64,000 nucleotides of DNA from Eriocheir sinensis (GCF_024679095.1 NW_026110563.1:186001-250000), one strand, 5' to 3'. Counted from the first letter of the stretch, positions 1 through 22,877 are shown. Notes: generated by a model not told the origin, from the letters alone. A program made the numbers and translations.

Positions 1-5165
<5,165 letters not shown>

Positions 5166-5480
5166 AATATTTAATGTATATTTTGTATATATATATTTTA
5201 TCCAAATTTACGTGATTTTATATGTATTTGTTTATATATTTTCATAAAAATTTACATTATTTTATGTGAGTTTTGTATATGTATTTCAATACAAATTTGC
5301 CTTACTTTATGTGTATTTTGCATATCTATTTTCAAACAAATTTAAACTATTTTTGTGTATTTTTGTATATATTTTTATACAAATTTTAGTTATTTTATTT
5401 GTTTTTTGTATATATATTTTCCTACAAATATACATTCTTTTATTGGAATTTTGTGTATTTAATTTTTTCACGAATTTACA
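5166..5480 (+). repeat. satellite block 4, '+' orientation
   Basis: Monomers 7 to 13 of the higher-order order, ending at CGAATTTACAAAATACCC. The block resembles 34300-34590 in the same orientation, including the variant TTATTTGTTTTTTGTATA and the partial TGTGTATTTAATTTTTT. Confidence 0.86.
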
Positions 5481-6562
5481 AAATACCCAATAATTTGTAT
5501 TGAAAGAGATATGCAAAATACATATAAAACAATGTAAATTTCTTTCAAAATATATATACGAATACACATAAAATTACGTAGATTTCTATAAAAATATATA
5601 CAAAATACACATAACATGAAGTAAATACGTATAAGAAAATGTATACAAAATACTCATAAAATAATGTAAACTCGTATTAAAATAAATAAACTAAATGCCA
5701 ATAAAAGAATGTGCACTTGTATAAATATAAATATACAAAATCCACATAAAATAACGTAAAATTGTATAAAACTATATACAAAAATAAAAAATAATGTAAA
5801 TTTGTATGAAAATAAAGATGCAAAATACCCATATAATAACGCATATTTGTTTAAAAATATATATACAAAAATACACATAAAATAATTAAATTTGTATCAA
5901 AATAAATATACAAAAGGCACATACAATAAAGAAAATTTGTATTGAAATAGATATGCGAAATACACATAAATAATGTAAATTTGTATCAAAATATATATAC
6001 GAATACATATAAAATAGAGTAAATTTCTATGAAAATATATATTCAAAATAAATATAAAATTATGTAAATAAGTATAAAAATATATATATCACATACACCT
6101 AAAATAATGAAAATTCGTATCAAATAAATAAACAAAATTTCGATAAAAGAACGTATATTTGTAGGAAAATAAATATACAAAATACACATAAAACTACGAA
6201 AACTTGAATAAAAATATATACCAAAATAAACAAAATTAATTTCGATTTGTATGAAAATAGATATACATAATACACATATAATTAGTTAAATTTGCATTTA
6301 AATACATGTACAAAATACTCATGAAATAATGTAAATTTGTATGAAATGAAAACAAATTCACATAAAATAACGTTCATTTGTATGAAATATATATACAAAA
6401 TATACATAGAATAATGTAAAATCGTATCAAAATAAATACACAGAATATCAATAAAATAAAGTAAATTTGTATGAAAATAAAGATGCAAAATACTCATAAA
6501 ATAAAGCATTTTTTTATGAAAATACATATACAAAAATACACATAGAATAATTAAATTTGTAT
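5481..6562 (-). repeat. satellite block 5, '-' orientation
   Basis: About 5500-5770 matches 28400-28680 (shared AGAATGTGCACTTG and AAAATCCACATAAAA). About 5810-6000 matches 29580-29770 (shared AAAGGCACATACAATAAAG). About 6050-6560 is the reverse complement of 8470-8990. It ends at AATTTGTATTATTTTATGTG. Confidence 0.87.
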
Positions 6563-6930
6563 TATTTTATGTGTACTTTGTATATATATTTTTATACACA
6601 TTTACATTATTTAACATTTATTTAATTTAACTACTTCTGTGTATTTTTGTATATAGTTTAATACAAATTTACATATTTTATGTGTATTTTGTATATTTAT
6701 ATTTATACAAATACACATTCTTTTATTGGTATTTTGTTTATTTATTTTGATACGATTTTACATTATTTTATGTGTATTTTGTATTCATTTTTTTAGACGT
6801 GTTTATTTTATTTTATGTGTATTTTGTATATATTTTTATAGAAATCTACGTTATTTTATGTGTATTCGTATATATATTTTGAAACAAATTTATATTGTTT
6901 TATATGTATTTTGCATATCTATTTCAATAC
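6563..6930 (+). repeat. satellite block 6, '+' orientation
   Basis: Higher-order types 12 to 16 and 1 in order, from TTCTTTTATTGGTATTTTG through CGTATATATATTTTGAAAC. It ends at CAAACTTACAAAAAAGCAC, where the orientation reverses. Confidence 0.86.
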
Positions 6931-8468
6931 AAACTTACAAAAAAGCACATAAAATAAAGTAAATTTCCATTAAAATATATATACAAAACACACATTAAAT
7001 AATGTAAATGCGTACATAAAATAACCTAAATTTGTATAAAACTATATACAAAAAAACTCAAAAATAATTAAAATTTGTATGAAGAGAAATATACAAAATA
7101 CACATAAAATTAGATAAATTTGTATTGAAATACATATACAAAATACACATAAAATAATGTAAATTTGAATGAGAATATATAAACAAATACACTTAAATAA
7201 CGTAAATTTGTATAAAATATATATGCAAGATACACATTAAATAATGTAAATGTGTATAAAAAATATATATACAAAAAAGAAATAGAATAATGTGAAATCG
7301 TATCAAAATAAATACACAGAATATCAACAAAATAATGTAAATTTGTATGAAAAGAAAGATGCAAAATTCCCATAAAATAGCGCATTTTTTCTAAAAATAT
7401 ATATACGAAAATACATATACAATATTTAAATTTGTATTGAAATAAATATACAAAATGCATATACAGTATGGTAAATTTGTATTGAAAGAGATATTCAAAA
7501 ATACATATAAAACAATGTAAATTTGTTTCAAAATATATATACGAATACACATAAAATAACGTAGATTTCTATAGAAATATATATACAAAATAAACATGAA
7601 ATTATGTAAATACGCACAAAAATATATATACAAAATACATATTAAGTAATGTAAATTCGTGTCAAAATAAATAAACAAAATATCATGAAAAGAATGTGTA
7701 TTTGTATGAAAATAAATAATAGATAATAAATTTGTATGAAATATATATGCAAGATACACGTTAAATAATGTAAATATGTATAAAAAAATATATATACAAA
7801 AAACAAATAGAATAATGTAAAATCGTATCAAAATAAATACACCGAATATTAATAAAATAATGTAAATTTGAATGAAAATAAAGATGCAAAATTCCCATCA
7901 AATAGCGCATTTCTTATAAAAATACATATACCAAAATACACATAAAATATTTACATTTGTATTGAAATAAATATACAAAATGCACATACAATAAAGTAAA
8001 CTTCTATTGAAAGAGATATGCAAAAATACATATAAAACAATGTAAATTTGTTTCAAAATATATATACGAATACAGATAAAATAACGTAGATTTCTATAAA
8101 AAAATATATATAGAAAATACACATAAAATTAAGTAAATACGTATAAAAAAAATGTAAACAAAATACACATAAAATAATGTAAATTCGAATCAAAATAAAT
8201 AGACAAAATACCAATAAAAGAATGTGTATTTGTATAAATATAAATGTACAAAATACACATACAAAATAAACATTAAATAAGGTAAATTTGTAATGAAATA
8301 TATTTACAAAATACTCATAAAATAATAAAAATATATAAGAAAATATATATACAAATAAACATAAAATACCATGAATTTGTATAAAATTATATATTCAAAA
8401 TAAATGTTAAATAATGGAAATGCGTATAAAAATATATATACAAAGTACATATAAAATAATACAAATTT
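6931..8468 (-). repeat. satellite block 7, '-' orientation
   Basis: About 7010-7550 resembles 41045-41580 directly (shared AAAAAAGAAATAGAATAATG and the AGAAAGATG variant). About 7640-8460 is a direct relative of 3890-4720. It ends at AATACAAATTTAATTATTAT. Confidence 0.87.
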
Positions 8469-10912
<2,444 letters not shown>

Positions 10913-11288
10913 ATACAATTAGGTAAATTTATATTGAAATAGATATGCAAAATACATATAAAACAATGTAAAATTTGTTTCAAAATATATATACGAATAC
11001 ACCTAAAATAACGTAGATTTCTATAAAAATATATATACATAATACACATAAAATGAAGTAAATACGTATAAAAAAATGTATACAAAATACACATAAAATA
11101 ATGTAAATTCGTATCAAAATAAATAAACAAAATACCAATAAAAAATGTGTATTTATATAAAAATAAATATACAAAATACACATAAAATATCGTAAATTTA
11201 TATAAAACTATATACAAAAATACACAAAAGTAGTTAAATTTTTATGAAAATAGATATACAAAATACACATAAAATAAACTAAATTTGT
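10913..11288 (-). repeat. satellite block 9, '-' orientation
   Basis: A short reversed block bounded by TTGTATACAATTAGGTAAAT on the left and AAACTAAATTTGTGTATTTT on the right. It is nearly the same as 11969-12342, being the first copy of a ~1055 bp tandem duplication. It matches 27641-28006 reversed. Confidence 0.88.
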
Positions 11289-11968
11289 GTATTTTTTAAT
11301 ATACTTTTATATCAATTTACGTTATTTTATGTGTATTTTGTATATTTATATTTATACAAATACACATTCTTTTATTAGTATTTTGTTTATTTATTTCGAT
11401 TCGAGTTTACATTATTTTATGTGTAATTTGTACACTTTTTTTTATACGTATTTTCCTCATTTTATGTGTATTTTGTATATATATCTTTATAAAATATGCG
11501 TTATTTTATGTGTATTCGTATATATATTTTGAAACAAATTTACTTTGTTTTATATGTATTTTGCATATCTATTTCAATACAAATTTACCTTATTGTGTGT
11601 GCATTTCGTATATTTATTTTAGTAATACAAATTTAAATATTTTATGTGTATTTTGGTATATATATTTTCATAAAAAATGCGTTGTTTTATGGTTTTTTTG
11701 CATCTTTATTTTCATACAAATTTACATTATTTTATTAATATTTTGTGTATTTATTTTGATACTATTTTACATTATTCTATTTGTCTTTTGTATATATTTT
11801 TTTATACATATTTCATTATTTAATATGTATTTTATATATATATTTCATAGAAATTTACGTTTTTTTAAGTGTATTTGTTTATATATTTTCATTCAAATTT
11901 ACATTATTTTATGTGCATTTTGTATATGTATTTCAATACAAATTTACCTAATTTTATGTGTGTTTTGT
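11289..11968 (+). repeat. satellite block 10, '+' orientation
   Basis: Starts with the monomer-11 relative carrying TATACTTTTATATCAATTTA and runs to the second GTATACAATTAGG junction. It is a direct relative of 12343-13240, except that the later copy carries two large AT expansions. Confidence 0.88.
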
Positions 11969-12342
11969 ATACAATTAGGTAAATTTATATTGAAATAGAT
12001 ATGAAAAATACATATAAAACAATATAAAATTTGTTTCAAAATATATATACGAATACACCTAAAATAACGTAGATTTCTATAAAAATATATATACAAAATA
12101 CACATCAAATGAAGTAAATACGTATAAAAAAATGTATACAAAATACACATAAAATAATGTAAATTCGTATCAAAATAAATAAACAAAATACCAATAAAAA
12201 AATGTGTATTTATATAAAAATAAATATACAAAATACACATAAAATATCGTAAATTTATATAAAACTATATACAAAAATACACAAAAGTAGATAAATTTTT
12301 ATGAAAATAGATATACAAAATACACATAAAATAAACTAAATT
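11969..12342 (-). repeat. satellite block 11, '-' orientation
   Basis: Second copy of the short reversed block, bounded by the same two junctions as 10913-11288. In the right arm the same block occurs once, reversed, at 27641-28006. Confidence 0.88.
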
Positions 12343-12530
12343 TGTGTATTTTTGTATATACTTTTATATCAGTTTACGTTATTTTATGTGTATTTTGTAT
12401 ATTTATATTTATACAAATACACATTCTTTTATTAGTATTTTGTTTATTTATTTCGATACGAGTTTACATTATTTTATGTGTAATTTGTACACATTTTTTT
12501 ATACGTATTTACTTCATTTTATGTGTATTT

Positions 12531-12673
<143 letters not shown>

Positions 12674-13016
12674 TTATAAAATATGCGTTATTTTATGTGT
12701 ATTCGTATATATATTTTGAAACAAATTTACATTGTTTTATATGTATTTTGCTTATCTATTTCAATACAAATTTACCTTATTGTGTGTGCATTTCGTATAT
12801 TTATTTTAATACAAATTCAAATATTTTATGTGTGTTTTGGTATATATATTTTTATAAAAAAAGCGCTTTTTGGGGGGTATTTTGCATCTTAATTTTCATA
12901 CAAATTTACATTATTTTATTAATATTCTGTTTATTTATTTTGATACGATTTTACATTATTCCATTTGTGTTTTGTATATATTTTTGTATACATATTTACA
13001 TTATTTAATGTGATTT

Positions 13017-13052
13017 TATATATATATATATATCTATCTATCTATCTATCTA

Positions 13053-13147
<95 letters not shown>
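13017..13147. repeat. compound (AT)n / (TATC)n microsatellite
   Basis: AT repeat of about 130 bp containing about six TCTA/TATC tetramers at about 13032-13058. The partner tract at 26983-27095 is pure AT. The tetramer run is therefore either a gain here or a loss there. Confidence 0.96.
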
Positions 13148-13150
<3 letters not shown>

Positions 13151-14270
13151 ATACAAATTTACGTTAATTTAAGTGTATTTGTATATATATTTTAATTCAA
13201 ATTTACACTATTTGATGTGTTTTTTGTAAATGTATTTAAATACATTGTTTATATATTTTCATATAGATTTACATTATTTTATGAGTGTTTTGTATAAGTA
13301 TTTCAATCCAAATTTGCCTAATTTTATGTGTATTGGGTCTATTTTCAAACAAATTTAAATTATTTTTGCGTATTTTTGAATAAATTTTTATACAAATTTT
13401 AGTTATTTTATTTGTATTTTGTATATATATTTTCCTACATATATACATTCTATTATTGCAATTTTGTTTATTTATTCTGATACGAATTTCCATTACTTTA
13501 TGTGTATTTTGTATATATATGTTTCTACGTATTTACATTATTTTATGTGTATTTTGGATATATATTTTCATACAAATTTACGTTATTTTATTGTGTGCTC
13601 TCGTATATATTTTGATACAAATTTTACACAAATTCATGTTATTTTATGTGTATTTGAATACATATTTTAATACAAATTTAAATTATTTTATGTGTATTTT
13701 TACATATATTTCATTACAAATTTACCGTATTTTATGTTTGTTTCATATATTCATTTCATGTAATTTTAATTTTTTTTATGTGTATATTTGTATTTGTATT
13801 TAGGTTATTTTATTTGTATTTTCTATATACATTTTCATCCAAAACTACATTATTTTATTGGAATTTTGTTAATTTAATTCGATACGAATTTAGATTATTT
13901 CAAAGGTATTTTTTATACATTTTTTTATACGCATTTACATTATTTAATGTGTGTTTTGTATATATATTTTGATGCAAATCTACTTCATTTGATGTGCGTT
14001 TTTGTAAATATATTTTGAAAGAAATTAGCGTTATTTTATATGTATTTTGTATATGTTTTCTCATACAAATTTACATTATATTATTGGTATTTTGTTTATT
14101 TATTTTGATACGAATTACATGATTATATGTGTATTTTCTACATATTTTTTTATACGTATTTACATTATTTTATGTGTATTTTGTTTATGTGTTTTTATAC
14201 AAATTTACGTTATTATATGTGTATTTGTATAAATATTTTGATACAAATTTACATTATTTGATGTATTTTG

Positions 14271-14430
<160 letters not shown>

Positions 14431-16726
14431 TTTGCATATCAATATAAATTTACCTTATTGTATGTGCATTTTGTATATTTATTTTAATACAAATTTTAAT
14501 TTTTTATATGTCTTTTGGTATATATATTAAAAAAAAAAGCGTTATTTTATGGATATTTTGCTCCTTTATTTTCATACAAATTTACATTATTTTATTAATA
14601 TTCTGTGTATTTCTTTTGTTACGATTTTACATTATTCTATTTGGGTTTTGTTTATATTTTTTTATACATATTTACATTACTCAATGTGTATTTTGTATAT
14701 ATATTTTATACAAATTTACGTTATTTTAAGTGTATTTGTTTATATATTTTCATTCAAATTTACATTATTTTATGTGTATTTTGCAAATGTATTTCAATAC
14801 AAATTTACCTAATTTTTTGTGTATTTTGTATACTTATTTTCAAACAAATTTTAACTATTTTTGTGTATTTTTGTATATAGTTTTATACAAATTTACGTTA
14901 TTTTATGTGTATTTTGTATATCTATTTTCATACAAATACAAATTCTTTTATTGATATTTTGTTTATTTATTTTGACACGAATTTACATTATTTAATGTCT
15001 ATTTTGTATATATATTTTTATACGTATTTACAGCATCTCAAGTGTATTTTGTATATATATTTCTATAGAAATCTGCGTTATTTTATGTGTATTCGTATAT
15101 ATATTTTGAAACAAATTTACATTGTTTTATGTGTATTTTGCATATTTTTTTTAATAAAAATATGCCTTATTGTATGTGCATTTTGTATATTAATTTTACT
15201 ACAAATTTAATTATTGAATGTGTATTTATGTATATGTATTTTTATAAAAATATGCTTTATTTTATTGGCATTTTGCATCTTTATTTTCATAGAAATTTAC
15301 ATTATTTTATTGATATTTTGTGTATTTATTTTGATACGATTTTACATTATTTTCTATGTGTATTTTGTATATATATTTAATACAAATGTACGTTATTTTA
15401 TGTGTATTTGTTTTCATTTCATATAAATTTTCATTATTTTATGTGTATTTTGTACATGTACAAATTTGTACAAATTTAACTAATTATATGTGTATTTTGT
15501 ATATCAATTTTCATAAAAATTTAAATTATTTTTGTTTTTTTTGTATATATTTTTATACTATTTTCGTTATTTTATGTGTATTTTGTATATTTATTTTCTT
15601 ACAAATATACGTTCTTTAACGGAATTTTGTTTGTTTATTTTGATACGAATTTACATTATTTTAGGTGTATTTGGTATATATTTTTATACTATTTACATCA
15701 TTTTATATGTATTTTGTATGTATATTTTCATAGAAATTTACTCTATTTTATGTGTATTCGTATATATATTTTGATACAAATTTACATTATTGATGTGTAT
15801 TTTGCATATGTATTTCAATACAAATTTACTTTATTGTATATGCATTTTGTATATTTATTTCAATACAAATTTAATTATTTCATGTGTATTTTTGTATATA
15901 TATTTTTATGCATATATGCGTTATTATATGGGTATTTTGCATCTTTATTTTCATACAAATTTAAATTATTTTATTGATATTCTGTTTATTTATTTTGATA
16001 CGATTTAACATTATTCTATGTGTATTTTGTATAACTATTTTTATACATATTTACATTATTTAATGTATATTTTGTATATATTTTTTATCCAAATTTACGT
16101 TATTTTATGTGTATTTGTTTATATATTTTCATACAAATTTACATTATTTTATGTGTATTTTGTATATGTATTTCAATACAAATTTGCCTTACTTTATGTG
16201 CATTTTGCTTATCTATTTTCAAACAAATTTAAATTATTTTTGTGTATTTTTGTATTTATTTTTATACAAATTTTTGTTATTTTATTTGTATTTTGTATAT
16301 ATATTTTCCTACATATATACAATCTTTTATTATAATTTTGCTTATTTATTTTGATACGAGTTTACATTATTTTATGTGTATTTTGTATATATATTTTTCT
16401 AAGTATTTACATTATTTTATGTGTATTTTGTATATATATTTTAATAAAAATTTACATTATTTTATTGTGTGTATTCCTATTTATTTTGATAAAATTTTTA
16501 TACAAATTTATGTTATTTTATGTGTATTTGTATATATATTTTCATACAAATTTATATTATTTTACGGGTATTTTTACATATTTTTCATTACAAATTTACC
16601 TTATTTTATGATTATTTTGTATTTTTATTCCATTCAATTTCAAATTATTTTATGTGTATATTTGTATTTGTATTTACGTAATTTTATGTGTATTTTCTAT
16701 ATATATTTTCATCAAAAATTACATTA

Positions 16727-17165
16727 CTTTATTGGTATTTTCTTTATTTAACTCGATACGAATTTAGATTATTTCATAGGTATTTTGTATACATATGTTT
16801 ATACTCATTTACATTATGTAATGTGTGTTTTGTATATATTTTTTAATGCAAATTTATTTTATGTCCATTTTTGTACATATTTTTATATAAATTTATTTAT
16901 TTTATGTGTATTTTGTATATGTTTTCTCATAAAAATTTACATTATTTTAATGTAAATTTTTAAGAGAAAACATTTACAAAATATACATAAAATAAATAAA
17001 TTTCTATAAAAATATATGTACAAAAATGGACATAAAATAAATTTGCATTAAAAAATATATACAAAACACACATTACATAATGTAAATGAGTATAAACATA
17101 TGTATACAAAATACCTATGAAAAAATCTAAATTCGTATCGAGTTAAATAATGAAAATACCAATAA
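16727..17165. repeat. near-perfect hairpin (inverted repeat), arms ~218 bp
   Basis: The arms 16727-16944 and 16948-17165 are close to exact reverse complements around the 3-base loop TTT at 16945-16947. In the innermost 53 bases of each arm I count three mismatches. Private marks such as TGGACATAAAATAAATTTGC and AATGAGTATAAACATATG occur in both arms. The '+' to '-' orientation switch is the centre of this hairpin. Confidence 0.93.
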
Positions 17166-17167
17166 AA
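16956..17167 (-). repeat. satellite block 13, '-' orientation
   Basis: Right arm of the hairpin. It carries the uninterrupted version of the LINE target (TTACATAATGTAAATGAG at about 17083) and ends at ACCAATAAAATTGGTATTTT, itself a small palindrome. Confidence 0.9.
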
Positions 17168-17290
17168 TTGGTATTTTGTTTATTTATTTTGATACGAATT
17201 ACATGATTATATGTGTATTTTGTATATATTTTTTATACGTAATTACATTATTTAATGTGTATTTTGTTAATATATTCTTATATAAAATTT
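17168..17290 (+). repeat. satellite block 14, '+' orientation
   Basis: A short block reading TTGGTATTTTGTTTATTTA, then ACATGATTATATGTGTATT. It matches 22165-22290 reversed. Confidence 0.85.
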
Positions 17291-17329
17291 ACATAAATTC
17301 AAATTCAAATTCAAAATTCAAATTGAAGA
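17291..17329. repeat. AAATTC-type short repeat at an orientation switch
   Basis: About five imperfect copies of AAATTC/CAAATT, which is not ordinary satellite monomer. The patch lies exactly where the array turns from '+' to '-'. Confidence 0.8.
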
Positions 17330-17997
17330 AAATAAATATTCAAAATAAACATAAAATAAGGTAAATTTGTAATGAAATATATGTAAAAATGCACATAAAA
17401 TAATGTAGATTTGTATGAAAATACATATACAAATACACATAAAATAACATGAATTTGTATAAAATTTGTATCAAATTATATACGAATACACACAATAAAA
17501 TAAAGTAAATTTTTATGAAAATATATATACAAAATACACATAAAATAATGTAAATACGTAGAAAAATATATATAAAAAATTCACATAAAATAAAGTAAAA
17601 TCGTATCAGAATAAATAGATAAAATTCCAATAAAAGAATGTATATTTGTAGGAAAATATATATAGAAAATACAAATAAAATAACTAAAATTTGTATAAAA
17701 ATATATACAAAAACACACAAAAAATATTTAAATTTGTTTGAAAATAGATATGCAAAATACACATAAAATTAGGCAAATTTGTATTGAAATACATATACAA
17801 AATACACATACAATAATGTAAGTTTGAAAGAAAATATATAAACAAATACACTTAAAATAACGTAAAATTGTATGAAGATTATATACAAAATACACATTAA
17901 ATAATGTAAATATGTATAAAAAAAAAATATATACAAAACACAAATAGAATAATGTAAAATCGTATCAAAATAAATACACAGAATATTAATAAAATAG
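17330..17997 (-). repeat. satellite block 15, '-' orientation
   Basis: Innermost part of the left half of the large inverted duplication. It matches about 21000-21690 reversed, including AAATAAACATAAAATAAGG beside CAATTT/AAATTG and the ATAAATAGATAAAATTCC variant. It ends at AATAGTGTATTTTAAAAATC. Confidence 0.86.
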
Positions 17998-18975
17998 TGT
18001 ATTTTAAAAATCTATTTTCATTCAAATATATATTATTTTATTGGTATTTTGTTGATTTATATTGATACGAATTTACATTATTTTATATGTACTTTGTATA
18101 TATATTTTTATACGCATTTACATTATTTAATATTTATTTTGAATATATAATTTTATACAAATTCATGGTATTTTATGTGTATTTGTATATATATTTTCAT
18201 ATAAATTTACATTATTTTATGTGTATTTTGTACATATATTTCATTACAAATTTACCTTATTTTATGTTTATTTGTATGTGTATTTTGTACATTTATATTT
18301 ATACAAATACACATTCTTTTATTGGTATTTTGTTTATTTATTTTGTTTCGAATTTACATTATTTTATGTGTATTTTGTTTACATTTTTTTATACGTATTT
18401 ACTTAATTTTATGTGTATTTTGTATATATATTTTTATAGAAATCTACGTTATTTTATGTGTATTCGTATATATATTTTGAAACAAATTTACATTGTTTTA
18501 TATGTATTTTTGCATATCACTTTCAATAGAAGTTTACCTTATTGTATGTGCATTTTGTATATTTATTTCAATACAAATTTAAATATTTTATGTGTATTTT
18601 GGTATATATATTTTTATAAGAAATGCGCTATTTGATGGGAATTTTGCATCTTTATTTTCATACAAATTTACATTATTTTATTAATATTCGGTGTATTTAT
18701 TTTGATACAATTTTACATTATTCTATTTGTTTTTTGTATATATATTTTTGTGTATTTTTGTATATAGTTTTATACAAATCTAGGTTATTTTATGTACGCA
18801 TTTACATTATTTAATGTGTGTTTTGTATATATATTTTTATGCAAATTTACTTTATTTTATGTGCATTTTTGTACATATATTTTTTTAGAAATTTGCGTTA
18901 TTTTATGTGTATTTGTATATGTTTTCTCATACAAATTTACATTATTTTATTGCTATTTTGTTTATTTATTTTGAT
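17998..18975 (+). repeat. satellite block 16, '+' orientation
   Basis: About 18000-18640 is the reverse complement of about 4150-4800. About 18314-18975 is a direct relative of 46976-47592. The shared compressed part TATATATATTTTTGTGTATT (about 18738 and 47354) shows monomers 7-10 missing in both. Confidence 0.87.
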
Positions 18976-19668
18976 ACGAATGAAAATAGATATACAAAAT
19001 ATACATAAAATAAACTAAATTTGTATTGAAATATATATACAAAATACATAAAATAATGTAAATTTGTATCAAAATATTTTAACAGATGCGCATAAAATAA
19101 CGTAAATTTGTTTTAAAATATACAAAATACACATTAAATAATGTAAATATGTATAAAAAAATATATACAAAACACAAATAGAATTATGTAAAATCGTATC
19201 AAAATAAATACACAGAATATTAATAAAACAATGTAAATTTGTATGAAAATAAAAATGCAAAATACCCATTAAATAACTCATTTTTTATAAAAATATATAT
19301 ACCAAAATACAAATGAAAAAATTAATTTGTATTAAAATAAATATACAAAATACACATAAAATAATGTAAATTCGTATCAAAATAAATAAACAAAATACCA
19401 ATAAAAGAATGTGTATTTGTATAAATATAAATATACAAAATACACATAAAATAACGTAAATTTGTATAAAACTATATACAAAAATACACAGAAGTAATTA
19501 AATTTGTATGAAAATAGATATACAAAATACAAATAAAATAAGCTAAATTTGAATTGAAATGTATATACAAAATACATAAAATAATGTAGATTTGTATCAA
19601 AATATTTAAAAAAATACATATAGTAACGTAAATTTGTTTAAAAATATGTAAAAAAAATACACATTAAG
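18976..19668 (-). repeat. satellite block 17, '-' orientation
   Basis: Begins at GATACGAATGAAAATAGATA, a junction also seen at 47592. It contains the private variant AACAGATGCGCATAAAATAA, shared with 47694 and, reversed, 40740. It ends at ACATTAAGTATACATTCAAA. Confidence 0.86.
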
Positions 19669-21940
<2,272 letters not shown>

Positions 21941-22390
21941 TATAAATATAAATATACAAAAAGCACATAAAATAAGGTAAATTTATGTAAAACAATATAT
22001 AAAGATACACAAAAGTAATTAAATTTGTATGAAAATAGATATACAAAATACACACAAAATAAGATTAATTTGAATTTAAATATATGTACAAAATACATCA
22101 AATAAAGTAAATTTGTATCAAAATATTTTTACAAATACACATATAATTACGTAAATTTTATATAAAAATATATAAACAAAATACACATTAAATAATGTAA
22201 TTACGTATAAAAAAATATATACAAAATACACATATAATCATGTAATTCGTATCAAAATAAATAAACAAAATATCAATAAAATAATGTAAATTTTTATGAG
22301 AAAACATATACAAAATACACAAAAAAATAATAAATGGACATAAAATAAATTTGCATTAAAAAATATATACAAAACACATATTACATAATG
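21941..22390 (-). repeat. satellite block 19a, '-' orientation, left of the LINE
   Basis: Runs up to the LINE insertion point. The last ~75 bases match 17026-17095 almost base for base, so the original target sequence is known. Confidence 0.88.
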
Positions 22391-22736
22391 TCTCATCAGC
22401 TCTCCTCCTCATACTGATAGTCTTCTACCTCTTAAATTCCGCCGCAATGTTGCCTCTCTTTCTATCTTCTATCGATATTTCCACGCTGACTGCTCTTCTG
22501 AACTTGCTAACTGCATGCCTACCCCCCTCCCGCGGCCCCGCTGCACTCGACTTTCTACTCATGCTCATCCCTATACTGTCCAAACCCCTTATGCAAGAGT
22601 TAACCAGCATCTTCACTCTTTCATCCCTCACGCTGGTAAACTCTGGAACAATCTTCCTTCATCTGTATTTCCTCCTGCCTACGACTTGAACTCTTTCAAG
22701 AGGAGGGTATCAGGACACCTCTCCTCCCGAAACTGA
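22389..22736 (+). pseudogene. C-terminal fragment of a LINE ORF2-like protein
   Basis: One frame stays open for about 115 codons from the insertion edge to the TGA at 22734-22736; the first codon is a hybrid with the flank. Reading down the frame gives PHTDSLLPLKFRRN, then SLSIFYRYFHADCSSEL, an RPRCTRLSTHAHPY stretch, LWNNLPSSVFPP and finally FKRRVSGHLSSRN before the stop. The SFIP...LWNNLP...VFPP...SFKRRV pattern is typical of the region after the reverse transcriptase domain in many animal LINEs. No catalytic motif is included, so no activity is possible. The first ATG in frame is 22515, but it is an internal Met and not a real start. The lack of frameshifts or stops suggests a fairly recent insertion. 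A shorter frame on the opposite strand (22425-22631) is a shadow. Confidence 0.8.
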
Positions 22737-22849
22737 CTTATCTTTCGGCCACCTCTTTGGATTCTTTTTAGGAGCAGCGAGTAGCGGGCTTTTTTTTTTT
22801 TATTATTAATGTTTACTTTTTTGTGCCCTTGAGCTGTCTCCTTTGCTGT
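22737..22849 (+). other. LINE 3' untranslated region
   Basis: Follows the TGA directly. It has a GC-rich start (TTTCGGCCACCTCTTTGG), a run of 12 T at 22790-22801 and GTGCCCTTGAGCTGTCTCC at about 22823-22841, just before the tail. Confidence 0.75.
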
Positions 22850-22877
22850 AAAAAAAATAAATAAATAAATAAATAAA
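22850..22877 (+). repeat. (AAAT)n tail of the LINE
   Basis: A short A run followed by about five AAAT units. It merges with ATAAACATATG of the target, so the exact right edge is ambiguous by a few bases. Confidence 0.85.

Larger units (their letters stand above)
22391..22877 (+). mobile_element. 5'-truncated non-LTR retrotransposon (LINE) tail
   Basis: About 487 bp of clearly more GC-rich DNA interrupts the satellite. It holds the C-terminal end of a LINE ORF in an open frame, a 3' untranslated part and an AAAT-rich tail. The family's reverse transcriptase and endonuclease parts are absent, as expected for 5' truncation during target-primed reverse transcription. The uninterrupted target is readable at 17085-17110 and, reversed, near 16795-16820. 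Against it, about 8 bases (AAATGAGT) are lost and no target-site duplication is visible. The peptide and the GTGCCCTTGAGCTGTCTCC 3' end resemble LINE tails I associate with decapod crustaceans. The clade (jockey, CR1 or I-like) cannot be settled from so short a piece. Confidence 0.85.

Noticed and set aside
16727..17165. Miniature inverted-repeat transposable element
   Set aside because: The arms are ordinary satellite monomers continuous with the flanks. There are no defined ends and no target-site duplication, so a foldback is the simpler reading.
22425..22631. Reverse-strand 68-codon frame inside the LINE
   Set aside because: It is the antisense shadow of the LINE C-terminal frame, which has the recognisable family pattern on the + strand.
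22447..22689. Forward 80-codon frame starting at 22447
   Set aside because: It overlaps the LINE reading frame in another phase and gives a Leu/Ser/Pro-rich sequence with no family resemblance.
22391..22877. Target-site duplication around the LINE
   Set aside because: Compared with the empty copies at 17085-17110, bases are missing rather than duplicated. The ATAAA shared at the right edge belongs to the tail/target overlap.
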